Of a stretch of 64,000 nt of DNA, positions 39,541 through 48,013 are shown piece by piece. Source of the stretch: Myxococcota bacterium (GTDB lineage Bacteria > Myxococcota_A > Bradymonadia > UBA7976 > UBA1532). The stretch spans positions 1-64,000 of the forward strand of contig CAUJDF010000073.1 in NCBI GenBank assembly GCA_963169045.1. The letters run 5' to 3'. Position numbers and translations under genes: made by a program. Position 1 is the stretch's first letter; each line of letters opens with the position of its first letter. The notes beneath the pieces were generated by a model, which made no database searches, was not told the DNA's origin, and saw only the letters and a list, made by a program, of their open reading frames with translations.

Positions 39541-42405
39541 ATGCGTTCGAGTCTGGGCCTGACCGCGGCGACGCTGCTCGCCCTCCTCGTGTTCGCGGCG
39601 TGTGGCGGCGAGGGCGGTGGCGATTCCTCGACGGCCGACGGCGCCGTCGGGGCGGACGCCGCGCCCGCCGACGAAGACGCGGCCGGCGGACGCCCCGGCG
39701 ACGCGGGCGGCGAGGCGGACGGTGACGTCGGCGGCAGCGCCGACGGCTCGCCCGCCTGCGCCCCGGGCACCTGTCCCGGCGCCCAGACGTGCGACACGGT
39801 GACGGGCGCCTGCGTCGAGCCCGCGGCGTGCAGCGGCGACGTCGACTGCCGGCCGGGGCGGTACTGCCATGCCGGCGCGTGCAGCGACCCTTGCGGCGGC
39901 GACGATGACTGCGGCGAAGGCTTCATCTGCGAGGCGGGGCGGTGCGCCGAGGGCGTGCGCCCGGAGTGCACGGGCGACCCCGACTGCGGACCCGGCCGCC
40001 GCTGCGAAGCCGGCGCGTGCGTCGACGCCCCGCCGTGCGACGCGGCGACGCCCTGCCCCGGCGAGCAGGTGTGCCTGGACGGCGCCTGCGTCGAGGCCGA
40101 CCCCTGCGCGAGCGACGCCGGCTGTCGCGAGGGCCGCCTCTGCATCGACGGCCACTGCGGCGCGCCTTGCGCCTCCGATCCCGACACGTGCCCCGGCTAT
40201 CTGCGCTGCGGCGGCGACGGCCGCTGCGCGCCGCGTCGGTGCGGCGCCGACGGCGACTGTGGCACGCCTGGCTGGCTGTGCAAGGCTGGCATCTGCCAAT
40301 CGGCCGATGCCGCCGCCTGCAGCGCCGACGCCGCCTGCCCGGGCCACCAGAGCTGCGACCTCGGCGCCGGCCGCTGCACCGAGCCCGCCTTCTGCGAGGA
40401 CGACGCCGACTGCCAGGGCGCGCGGGCCTGCCGGGGCGGCGCCTGCGTCGACCCCTGCGTCGACGGCCGCTGCGCCGCGGGCCTCGCATGCGATGAGGGC
40501 CACTGCGTGCCCGCGCCCCCGGGCTGCGACGACGACGCCGACTGCGGCGCGCCCCAGGTGTGCCGCGACGGCGCCTGCGTCGACCCGCCCGGCGGCGTTT
40601 GCGCCGGCGACGATGCCTGCCCCGGCGCCCAGCGCTGCGACGACGGCGCGTGCGTCGAGCCCCTCGTGTGCGCGGCCGACGTCGACTGCGTCGGCGAGCG
40701 CTGGTGCGACAACGGCGGCTGCGTCGACCCCTGCGCCGGCGACGTCGAGTGCGGCCCGGACCGCGTCTGCGAGGCCGGCCGCTGCCGCGCGGTCGAGCCG
40801 CCGGGGGGCGAGTGCGACGCCGACGACGACTGCCCCGGTCTCCAGGTGTGCTCGGGCGCCGTTTGCCGCGAGCCGCTCACGTGCGACGCGGACGTCGATT
40901 GCGTCGGCGAGCGCTGGTGCGACTTCGGCGCGTGTGTCGACCCCTGCGCCGGCGACGGGGCCTGCGACGCGGGCCGCGCCTGCGTGGCCGGGCGCTGCGA
41001 GTTCGTCGACGGCTGCGTCGGCGACGCCGATTGCCCCGCCGGCCAGCGCTGCGACGTCGCCAGTCGCTCGTGCGGCGAGCCGCCGGTCTGCGGCAGCGAC
41101 GACGACTGCCTCGGCGACCGACTCTGCCATCAGGATGCCTGCCGCGATCCCTTCTGCCGTGACGAGGCGGCGTGCGCCGACGGCGAGCTGTGCGTGCTCG
41201 GCCGCTGCGAGGCACAGGCGCCCGCCGGTTGCGCGGTGACGGGCTGCCCCGGCGCCCAGGTCTGCAGCCCGGACGGCCGGTGTCTCGAGCCTGCCTTCTG
41301 TGGCAGCGATGACGACTGCCTCGGCGATCGCATCTGCCTCGGCGTCGGCTGCGCCGATCCCTGCCAGGCGGACGACGACTGCGCCCCGGGCCTCGTGTGC
41401 GACGCCGGGCGATGCCGCGCGGGCGGCGCGGTCGACTGCGCGGACAACGACGACTGCCCGGGACGCCAGACGTGCGAACGCGGCCTGTGCCTCGAACCGC
41501 CGCTGTGCTTCGAGGATGTCGACTGCCGCGGCAATCGCATCTGCGAGGCTGGCTTCTGCCTCGAAGGCTGCGCCGACGACGCCGCGTGCCCCGGTCAGAT
41601 CTGCTTCGACGGTCGCTGTCGCCCGGTGGGCTTCTGCCGCGAGGACGCCGACTGCGAGGCGGGCGAGTCCTGTCGCGGCGACCAGTGCGCGCCCGCCGGC
41701 GGCTGCGCGGCGGACACCGACTGTCCCGGCAACCAGTTCTGCAACCCGGCGACGAGGCGTTGCGCCGAGCCGCTGTTCTGCCAGGCCGACGCCGACTGCA
41801 TCGATCCGCGCATCTGCGCCGGCGGCGTGTGTATCGACGTCGAGTGCGCCGTCGACGCCGACTGCGACCCCGGCGAGGTCTGTCTGGGCAACAGCTGCAT
41901 GCCGGGCATGGGCGACCGCTGCGCCGACAACGACGACTGCCGCGGCGCCCAGACCTGCGTCGGGGGCGCGTGCGTCGAGCCGGCGCGATGCGCCAACGAC
42001 CTCGACTGCCTCGGGCTGCGCGTCTGCGACGTCCCGAGCGGCCGTTGCATCGACGGCGTCTGCGACGGCGCGCCCGTCCTGCAGCCGGGCGTGCCGCGGC
42101 AGGGCACGATCGCGGGCATGTCGCGCTTCTTCGTCGCCTGCCCGACGGTGAACGCCGGTTTCGCCGCCGACGCGGTCTTCGCGTTCGACCTCGCCGCCGC
42201 GGCGACCGTCCGCTTCGAGGTCGCGGGCCTGCCCGGCTTCATCTACGTCCTCGACGCCGCCTGCGACCCCTTCGGCCAGAGCATCGCCTGCGGCGCCCCG
42301 GCCGATGTCGGCGCGGTGGCGCTCGGCGCGGGCCGCCACTACCTGGTCGTCGAGCGGGCCGGCGGCGGCCCGGGCGAGCTCACCGTCACCCTTCGCGTCG
42401 AGTGA
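39541..42405 (+). CDS. Cys-rich CXXDXDC-repeat lipoprotein
   Basis: A 954-residue protein from ATG 39541, with GGGAGAAG upstream. The signal peptide ends in LLVFAAC, so Cys21 would carry the lipid. After an Asp/Ala/Gly linker, residues 70-840 are continuous small modules of about 40 residues with the pattern C...DADC.G.R.C..G.CVDPC, resembling Dickkopf/EGF-like repeats that are very common in myxobacterial lipoproteins. Cys is roughly one residue in six, with even spacing suited to disulfides. The last 110 residues (QPGVPRQGTIAGMSRFFVAC and YVLDAACDPFGQSIACG) form a non-repetitive beta domain that could be a pre-peptidase C-terminal-like domain. It is divergent from the collagen-like gene, with 156 bp between starts. 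Confidence 0.85.
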   Translation: MRSSLGLTAATLLALLVFAACGGEGGGDSSTADGAVGADAAPADEDAAGGRPGDAGGEADGDVGGSADGSPACAPGTCPGAQTCDTVTGACVEPAACSGDVDCRPGRYCHAGACSDPCGGDDDCGEGFICEAGRCAEGVRPECTGDPDCGPGRRCEAGACVDAPPCDAATPCPGEQVCLDGACVEADPCASDAGCREGRLCIDGHCGAPCASDPDTCPGYLRCGGDGRCAPRRCGADGDCGTPGWLCKAGICQSADAAACSADAACPGHQSCDLGAGRCTEPAFCEDDADCQGARACRGGACVDPCVDGRCAAGLACDEGHCVPAPPGCDDDADCGAPQVCRDGACVDPPGGVCAGDDACPGAQRCDDGACVEPLVCAADVDCVGERWCDNGGCVDPCAGDVECGPDRVCEAGRCRAVEPPGGECDADDDCPGLQVCSGAVCREPLTCDADVDCVGERWCDFGACVDPCAGDGACDAGRACVAGRCEFVDGCVGDADCPAGQRCDVASRSCGEPPVCGSDDDCLGDRLCHQDACRDPFCRDEAACADGELCVLGRCEAQAPAGCAVTGCPGAQVCSPDGRCLEPAFCGSDDDCLGDRICLGVGCADPCQADDDCAPGLVCDAGRCRAGGAVDCADNDDCPGRQTCERGLCLEPPLCFEDVDCRGNRICEAGFCLEGCADDAACPGQICFDGRCRPVGFCREDADCEAGESCRGDQCAPAGGCAADTDCPGNQFCNPATRRCAEPLFCQADADCIDPRICAGGVCIDVECAVDADCDPGEVCLGNSCMPGMGDRCADNDDCRGAQTCVGGACVEPARCANDLDCLGLRVCDVPSGRCIDGVCDGAPVLQPGVPRQGTIAGMSRFFVACPTVNAGFAADAVFAFDLAAAATVRFEVAGLPGFIYVLDAACDPFGQSIACGAPADVGAVALGAGRHYLVVERAGGGPGELTVTLRVE

Positions 42406-42433
42406 CCTCGCGTTCGCCCTCCGAGCGGTCTCG

Positions 42434-43441
42434 ATGACGTCTCTGCGGGCACAGCTCGATCGTCTCGCGACGGCGGGCATCCGCACACGCACCGACGACG
42501 ACGTGGCGGCGCTCGTTCGGGCGCACGTCCCGCCCGACGATGACGCCCGGCCCTGGGCGCTCCTGCTCGAGACGCTGGTCCGTCTGGACCTGACCGACGC
42601 GGCGTTCGTCGTGGGCCGGGCGCCCTGGTCGCGGCCGTCCGAAGAAGGCGTCGGATCGGACGAGGTGGCGCGGCGCCTGCGGCCCCTGCTCGGTGAGGAC
42701 GCCGCCGCCGCCGTGCTCGGCGCCTCCCCCCTCGAGACGGACGTCGGCAGGCTCCTCGCTCGCCTCGCCCCGGCGCTCGCCGCGCAATGTGGCCTCTCGG
42801 CGCTGATGGGACGTCCGGTCGACGACGGCGAGAGAATGCGATGGGAGCGCGGGAACGCCTGGCTCGTTGCGTTCGCTCGCCCGGAGGCGCTGCGCGAGGC
42901 GACGGCCGGCCACTTCGCGTGGGAAGTCGCCGGCGCGCCGACGGCTCCGGCCGAGGCCGTGGGAACGACGCACCGTTGGGTGTGCTTTCCGCCCTGCGGT
43001 CACGGCTTCTTCGCCTTCAGCCTCCTGGTCTGGCCGTCGCTCTTCGCGGTCTTCCTGTCGTGGCACCTCGTCACGGCCGGTGTGTCAGGCCTCGGGAGCG
43101 TGCACCCCGCCCTCCTGGCCGTCACCGTGCTCGGGCTCTACCCCCTCGCGGTGATGTTCCTCAACTGGCGTGGTGTCGCGACGCGGACCGACGGCGAGAT
43201 TCGCGTCCGACGAGGCATGATCCCCTGGCCGGGGAACCTTCGGCTGCGGGTGCCGTGCGCCGACGTCGTGCGCGTCTGTGTGGTCCGGCGCCTGGACACG
43301 TCCGGCGAGTCTGCCTCCGCCGAGTACGCACACACGGTCTGGCTGGCGCTGCGCGACGGTCGGACCCTGCGGGCGGGCGACGAGACATTCGACGCCGAGA
43401 AGGCCGAGACACTCCGGGCCGTCCTGGCGGGCGAGGGCTGA
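42434..43441 (+). CDS. Two-helix membrane protein of unknown function
   Basis: A 335-residue protein from ATG 42434, 28 bp after the Cys-rich lipoprotein gene. The N-terminal 180 residues are a soluble Ala/Arg/Leu-rich helical domain without recognised motif. Hydrophobic helices lie at 192-212 and 224-244. The C-terminal 80 residues (DGEIRVRRGMIPWPGNLRLR, AHTVWLALRDGRTLRAGD) look like a small beta-rich, PH-like domain, similar in layout to the shorter protein at 53417. No function can be proposed. Confidence 0.8.
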   Translation: MTSLRAQLDRLATAGIRTRTDDDVAALVRAHVPPDDDARPWALLLETLVRLDLTDAAFVVGRAPWSRPSEEGVGSDEVARRLRPLLGEDAAAAVLGASPLETDVGRLLARLAPALAAQCGLSALMGRPVDDGERMRWERGNAWLVAFARPEALREATAGHFAWEVAGAPTAPAEAVGTTHRWVCFPPCGHGFFAFSLLVWPSLFAVFLSWHLVTAGVSGLGSVHPALLAVTVLGLYPLAVMFLNWRGVATRTDGEIRVRRGMIPWPGNLRLRVPCADVVRVCVVRRLDTSGESASAEYAHTVWLALRDGRTLRAGDETFDAEKAETLRAVLAGEG

Positions 43442-43589
43442 TCGGCCAGTCGGCGGTCAGTGCCGGGAGGTACACCGCCGACGCGGTCCAGTCGCGGGTG
43501 CGGGTCACCCGGGGCGCCGAGGGCGCGGTCGACGCCAGCGAGGTCCGGGGAGGCGGCGTCGGCTGCGTTCGAGCGGCGCGCCCGCGGCG

Positions 43590-44218
43590 TCAGCGGTGCT
43601 TGAACAGCGACCGCGCGACGAAGCTCTGCCCGGCGCCGGCGCAGCCCTCGAGCCGACCGCGCCGGGCGACCGCGACCACCTCGTAGCGGCCCCTGGCCAG
43701 CCGCGCCACGAGGGTGGGGGCGCGGGCGTCGCGACGCGCCGACCACCCTTCGGCGACGTCGCGGCGCGCTCGGTGACCCACTGCGACGGCCCGGCCGTGC
43801 TGGGCGGCGGGAAATCGGGGGCGGCGGGGACGGGCGGCAGGTTCCGGGTGGCGTGCCCGACCCCGTCGCCGAGCCCGCCGTCGAAGCGCAGCCCCACGGA
43901 GTGCGCCGGGTCGCCGCCCTTCACCTGCACCTCGACGCGCTGCGAGGCGGCGCGGCTGCCGCCGATGCGAAACGACCGATAGCGCGCCTGCAGCTTGCAC
44001 GACGGCGAGGTGAGGGTTCCGGTCGCCTCCTCGCCCCAGTTGTCGCGCCACTCCCCGGGGTGCTGCCGAAACGAATCGCGCCGGTCGAACGAGCCAATCC
44101 AGAAGCTGCCGCTCTGGTTGACATCCTGCGAGAAGCGCCAGTAGTCGCCGCCGACGTGGTCGATGATCGGGCTCCAGCCGGGCGGCCGGATGCGATCGAT
44201 CGAGACGGCGTTGCCTTT
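43590..44218 (-). pseudogene. Remnant of a secreted W-rich beta-domain protein
   Basis: On the minus strand one frame from about 44218 to 43750 has convincing protein character (GGDYWRFSQDVNQSGSFWIG, then TGTLTSPSCKLQARY and RIGGSRAASQRVEVQVKG), but no start codon precedes it before it runs into the next gene. Near 43750-43780 good coding character moves to another frame (DARAPTLVARLARGRYEVVA up to the TGA at 43590). The frame-A part resembles the WIGTYENR-type beta domain found in bacterial GH32-like or secreted repeat proteins. Thus the gene seems to have lost its 5' end and taken at least one frameshift. A sequencing error in the frameshift would reduce this to one lesion. Confidence 0.6.
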
Positions 44219-45275
44219 AATCGTCGGCGGGCGCGTATGCTCGACCGTCCCACCGGTAGCGGGCCTTCTCGGTCTCCTCGGTGTTCTCGCCGCCGTGGTC
44301 GCTGATCGACCGCGTCGTCGTCGTCACCTCGAGCTCGTAGAGCCCGCCCGCCGCCTTCTCGTCGAGGACCACCGCCCGCTCGACGAAGCGGTCCGCCTCC
44401 CCGGTCGACGACGTCGACTCCACCTCGAACACCAGCGCGAGCCCGTCGGGCCGCACGCGGTACAGCGCCTCGGAGGTGCGGGTGTCGGCGTACATCGGCC
44501 CTTCCTTCTTCGTCGTGCGGGTGAGCCTCACGCCCCGCTCCGCCGGGCCGAGCGCCACCGCCTCGACGCTGGCCGAGCCGCCCTCCGACGTCTCCTCGTC
44601 CTCGTACGCCGCCAACGAGAACTCGAAGCGTTCCAAGACCTTCCACCCCTTCGCCGCCGGCGCGATCAGCGCGAGCACGTGCGTCCCGTCGCGGTCTTCC
44701 TTCGTCTCGGCCAGACACACGTGCCGCGAAGACTTCGGATCGGGCGCCACGACCTCGACCGCGCCCTTCAGCTCGAGCGCTGCGCGGCACGCGGCCGCGT
44801 CGGCGACGCGCACCGAGACCAGCATCTCTTCGTGGACGATGCGCAGCCGCCCGTCGAAGCGAAGGCGCTTCGGACCGCGATCCGTGTAGGCGGCCGACGA
44901 CCACGTCTGCGTGAACTCCGCGGCGTCGCCGTGGACGACGAGGTCGGTCACGTCGACGCGCATCGGCTTCGCGAACATGCGCTTGCGATCGGCCAGCCAG
45001 CCGGCGCGGTCGAGGGTCACCGTCTTCTCGCCGGATCGCCGCACGCCCTGGAACGCCGGCGCGTACAGCGACTCGTAGGCCGCGAAGTCGCCCGCCGTCT
45101 GCGCCGCGCGCCAGCGCTCCACCGCGGCGCGGACGTCGGCCGGCGCAGGCGTCGCGGCGGGCCGAGACACATCGGGCGCAGGTGGAGACACCAGGGGCGC
45201 AGGCACGGACACATCAGGGGCAGGCGGAGGCACGGCGGGCGCCGCGACGAGGGACACCAGCGCCGCCAGCCACAT
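44217..45275 (-). CDS. Exported NTF2-like (SnoaL/DUF4440-type) protein
   Basis: A 352-residue protein. ATG 45275 overlaps the stop codon of the gene upstream (TGATG). Its signal peptide (MWLAALVSLVAAPAV) is followed by a Pro-rich spacer with the PPAPDVS repeat (residues 17-45). Residues 50-165 match NTF2-like folds (VERWRAAQTAGDFAAYESLY, FDGRLRIVHEEMLVSVRV). The C-terminal half is beta-rich with no recognised domain. NTF2-like proteins bind small ligands or help envelope enzymes. Neighbours: a multi-helix membrane protein upstream, the gene remnant downstream. Confidence 0.78.
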   Translation of the reverse strand: MWLAALVSLVAAPAVPPPAPDVSVPAPLVSPPAPDVSRPAATPAPADVRAAVERWRAAQTAGDFAAYESLYAPAFQGVRRSGEKTVTLDRAGWLADRKRMFAKPMRVDVTDLVVHGDAAEFTQTWSSAAYTDRGPKRLRFDGRLRIVHEEMLVSVRVADAAACRAALELKGAVEVVAPDPKSSRHVCLAETKEDRDGTHVLALIAPAAKGWKVLERFEFSLAAYEDEETSEGGSASVEAVALGPAERGVRLTRTTKKEGPMYADTRTSEALYRVRPDGLALVFEVESTSSTGEADRFVERAVVLDEKAAGGLYELEVTTTTRSISDHGGENTEETEKARYRWDGRAYAPADD

Positions 45276-46387
45276 CAGAACGCCCCCGCGAGCGTGGCCA
45301 TCGCGCCGCCTTCGGGCGTCGGCGCCACCGTGAGCGCCGCGTTCTCGAGGCGGTCCGCCTCCATGCCCGCCGTCAAGAACCACGCCGTCGTGAGGCCCGC
45401 GCCGATGCCGACCGCCGCCGATCCGGCGAGGGCGCGCGGCTCGAAGTCGTCGTCGCCGGCGAGCGACACGTAGAGGCCGCCGCCGAGCAGCGCGCCGGAG
45501 ATGCCGCCGAGGTCGAGGAAGCGCACGCGCCCCACCGTCGGCGACACCGGCTCGGCCGCGAGCCAGCCGGCCGCCGCGCCGACGTTGAGGCCGAGGGCCG
45601 CCGCCAGCAGCGCGTAGTCGTCGCCGCGGTCGAGGCCGCCGAGGAGGGCCGCCGTCGACAGGCCGGTGAACGCCGCCGCCCACGTCCCCGCGGAGCCGAC
45701 GAACGCCGCGCGCCCCGGCGTCGTGCCGTGCAGCGTGCCGAGCAGGCCGCCCGCCGCCGCCCCCAGCGTGCTCGCACCCCAGACGACCGTCGTCATCGCC
45801 TCGGGCGACCACTCGTTCTCGGAGCGCACGAAGGACTGGTTCCACGCCGTCCACAGGATGCCCTCCTCGAGGCCGAGCACGAGCCCGGTGACGAGCGTCT
45901 GCGGGACGCCGTAGCCGAGCGGCCCCGAGGCGTCGGCCCAGACCACGCCGCCCGCCGCCGCGCCGCCGAGCGCGAGCGCCGGCAGCACGCCGAGCGCCAC
46001 CGTGTCCGGCTTCGTCTGCACCGCGATCCAGGCGCCGGTGCCCACGCCGTACAGCACCGCGGCGATGTAGAGCTCGGCCAGCTCCGACGTCGTGCGCCGG
46101 TTCGCCGCCTTCGCCGCGAGGCCGCTCTCGCCTACCTCGGACGCCGGCACGAGCGCCACGCGCCGCGCCGCCCACTCCGTCGCCAGCGCGCCGAGCGCCT
46201 GCGCCACCGCCGCGTCGGCGGGCCCCGGCGCCGACGTCTCCAGCGCGGCGAACGCCGCGGCGGCGTCCGCGAAGTCGCCGGCGAGCAGCTGCGCGCGGGC
46301 CCGCTCGAACCGCGCCGGCCACGCCTCTTCCTGCGCCACCGCCGGCCCCGCCACCGAGAGCGCCAGCACCGCCGCGATGCTCCGCAC
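45275..46387 (-). CDS. Multi-helix membrane protein with TPR-like start
   Basis: A 370-residue protein. GTG 46387 is preferred because it directly precedes a signal sequence (RSIAAVLALSVAGPAVAQ), with GGGGGA upstream. Residues 25-60 look like one TPR unit (RFERARAQLLAGDFADAAAAF). From residue 95 on come seven or more Gly/Ala-rich hydrophobic segments separated by short charged loops. The pattern resembles small-residue-rich barrel-like or integral membrane proteins of Myxococcota and cannot be assigned to a family. It is coupled to the NTF2-like gene by TGATG overlap and divergent from the acyltransferase gene. Confidence 0.75.
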   Translation of the reverse strand: MRSIAAVLALSVAGPAVAQEEAWPARFERARAQLLAGDFADAAAAFAALETSAPGPADAAVAQALGALATEWAARRVALVPASEVGESGLAAKAANRRTTSELAELYIAAVLYGVGTGAWIAVQTKPDTVALGVLPALALGGAAAGGVVWADASGPLGYGVPQTLVTGLVLGLEEGILWTAWNQSFVRSENEWSPEAMTTVVWGASTLGAAAGGLLGTLHGTTPGRAAFVGSAGTWAAAFTGLSTAALLGGLDRGDDYALLAAALGLNVGAAAGWLAAEPVSPTVGRVRFLDLGGISGALLGGGLYVSLAGDDDFEPRALAGSAAVGIGAGLTTAWFLTAGMEADRLENAALTVAPTPEGGAMATLAGAF

Positions 46388-46486
46388 GTCGTCCCCCAAC
46401 CAAAGCGTGCCCTCTGCGTAGCACGTCGCCGCAAGCCCGCGAAGCCCCGAGCGCCGGCCCCGCATCGGTGGTATAGGATGCCGCCG

Positions 46487-47212
46487 ATGCGCCGCGTCCT
46501 CTCGTTCCTCTTCTGGCCGTTCCTCGCGCTGACCTGCGTCGTCAACTACCTCGTCGCGCTCGTCATCTGGGTCGTGACGACACCCTTCGACCGCCAGCGC
46601 CGCGTCAACCACCTCTGGTCGTGCGTCTGGGCCTGGATCTACGCCGTCGCCATCCCCAATTGGAAGGTGACGATCAGCGGCCGCGAGCGCATCGCCCGCG
46701 ACCGGGCCTACGTGATCATCGCGAACCACACGTCGATCGCCGACATCGTGCTGTGCTTCATCGTGTTCCGGCAGTTCAAGTGGGTGAGCAAGTCGGCGGT
46801 GTTCCGCACGCCCTTCCTCGGCTGGAACATGTACCTCTGCCGCTACGTGCCGCTCGTGCGCGGCGACAGCGAGAGCATCCGCAACATGCTGGCGGCCTGC
46901 CGCGCGTGGCTGCGGCAGGGCATGTCGATCATGATGTTCCCCGAGGGCACGCGCTCGACCGACGGCCGGCTCAAGCCGTTCAAGCCCGGCGCCTTCGCGC
47001 TCGCCGTCGAGACGGGGGTGCCGGTCGTGCCCATCGCCATCCACGGCGGCCACAACCTCATCCCGAAGCACGGCACGCGCTTCTCGTCGACGCGCGGCAA
47101 GTTGCACGTCGAGGTGCTCGACCCCATCTCGCCCACGGACCACCCCGACGCGCAGGCGCTCTCCGACGCGGCGCGGCAGCGCATCGCCACCGCGCTCGGC
47201 GAGACGAACTGA
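46487..47212 (+). CDS. plsC: 1-acylglycerol-3-phosphate acyltransferase (PlsC family)
   Basis: A 241-residue protein. ATG 46487 is chosen since AGGA lies eight bases upstream; ATG 46478 in frame overlaps that sequence. Two N-terminal hydrophobic helices (residues 5-32 and 44-58) anchor it in the membrane. The acyltransferase block I motif N-H81-T-S-I-A-D86 is intact, and block III is FPEGTRS (151-157). Next come GVPVVPIAIHG and a C-terminal Asp/Pro segment. The enzyme would acylate lysophosphatidic acid in phospholipid synthesis, or another lysolipid. Its 3' end is only four bases from the stop of the convergent discoidin-like gene. Confidence 0.92.
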   Translation: MRRVLSFLFWPFLALTCVVNYLVALVIWVVTTPFDRQRRVNHLWSCVWAWIYAVAIPNWKVTISGRERIARDRAYVIIANHTSIADIVLCFIVFRQFKWVSKSAVFRTPFLGWNMYLCRYVPLVRGDSESIRNMLAACRAWLRQGMSIMMFPEGTRSTDGRLKPFKPGAFALAVETGVPVVPIAIHGGHNLIPKHGTRFSSTRGKLHVEVLDPISPTDHPDAQALSDAARQRIATALGETN

Positions 47213-47216
47213 CGCG

Positions 47217-47903
47217 CTATTTCTCGAGGTAGCGCAGGGCGGTCAGGGCGACGACGTAGACGCGGCCACCCGCCCCTTCGAGGCGCGCGAACTCGTCGGT
47301 GACGAAGACCAGGCGCCCCTCGAGCGTGTCGCCGCCGACGAGGTGGGCGCGGACGTTCTGGCCGACGAGGCCGGCGAAGGGCTCGCTGCCGCCCGCCGCG
47401 ACGTCGGCGTAGCTGCTGCTGGCGGTCGCCGCCACCGCCCACTGGCGCGACCCGTCGGTCCCGACGAGCTCCACGGCGTCGATCTCGTTCCAGCCGGGGA
47501 CGCGCGTCGTGTCGAGCTCGATGCGCAGGCGGTCCGTCCGCGCGGTGCGCACCGGCTTCACGTCGAGCCTCGCCGGCTTCTCGCGGGCCGGCTCGGTGCC
47601 CTCCCAGACCACGACCTCGCCGCCGCCGGCGTCGAAGGCCACGATGCGGGCGATGGCGCCGGGGTTCTCGTTCTCGTGCACCACGATGCGGGCGACGTGC
47701 ACCGCCTTCTCGTAGCGCAGCTCGAGCCACTCGGCGCCGCCATCGGCGGCCAGCGTCGCCCACGCCTTCGGATCGTCGCCGGCGGCGGCGTCCGGCGGCC
47801 CGATCGCCTGCGCCGCGGACCATGCGGGCGCCTCCACCTTCTTTACCGGCGCCGCGGCGACCGCCACCGTCGGCAACAGCAGCGCGATCAGGATGTGCTG
47901 CAC
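47217..47903 (-). CDS. Exported discoidin-like beta-sandwich protein
   Basis: A 228-residue protein. GTG 47903 is preferred because GGGGAGG lies five bases upstream; the in-frame GTG at 47909 overlaps that sequence. A signal peptide (HILIALLLPTVAVAAA) precedes a domain starting with AWSAAQAIGPPDA and including AEWLELRYEKAVHVARIVVH, RLRIELDTTRVPGWNEIDAV and ELVG, which is the pattern of F5/8-type (discoidin) galactose-binding-like modules. The last 55 residues (NVRAHLVGGDTLEGRLVFV) form a small barrel that resembles an SH3- or Sm-like fold. Likely a secreted or periplasmic binding protein. Confidence 0.78.
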   Translation of the reverse strand: MQHILIALLLPTVAVAAAPVKKVEAPAWSAAQAIGPPDAAAGDDPKAWATLAADGGAEWLELRYEKAVHVARIVVHENENPGAIARIVAFDAGGGEVVVWEGTEPAREKPARLDVKPVRTARTDRLRIELDTTRVPGWNEIDAVELVGTDGSRQWAVAATASSSYADVAAGGSEPFAGLVGQNVRAHLVGGDTLEGRLVFVTDEFARLEGAGGRVYVVALTALRYLEK

Positions 47904-48013
47904 GTCCACCTCCCCTGTCTGGCGATCCTAACGCGCGAGATGCCCGGACGATCACACCGCCGGCGTCCGAACGCGCGCTCGCGCTGTCGCACGTCGGGCG
48001 GCGCGCCTCGTTG

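Noticed and set aside
36661-42492. A 5.8-kb minus-strand open frame joining the collagen-like gene to sequence opposite the Cys-rich lipoprotein
   Set aside because: The part beyond 39384 reads through the antisense of a clear lipoprotein gene and has no domain. A signal peptide marks the true start at 39384.
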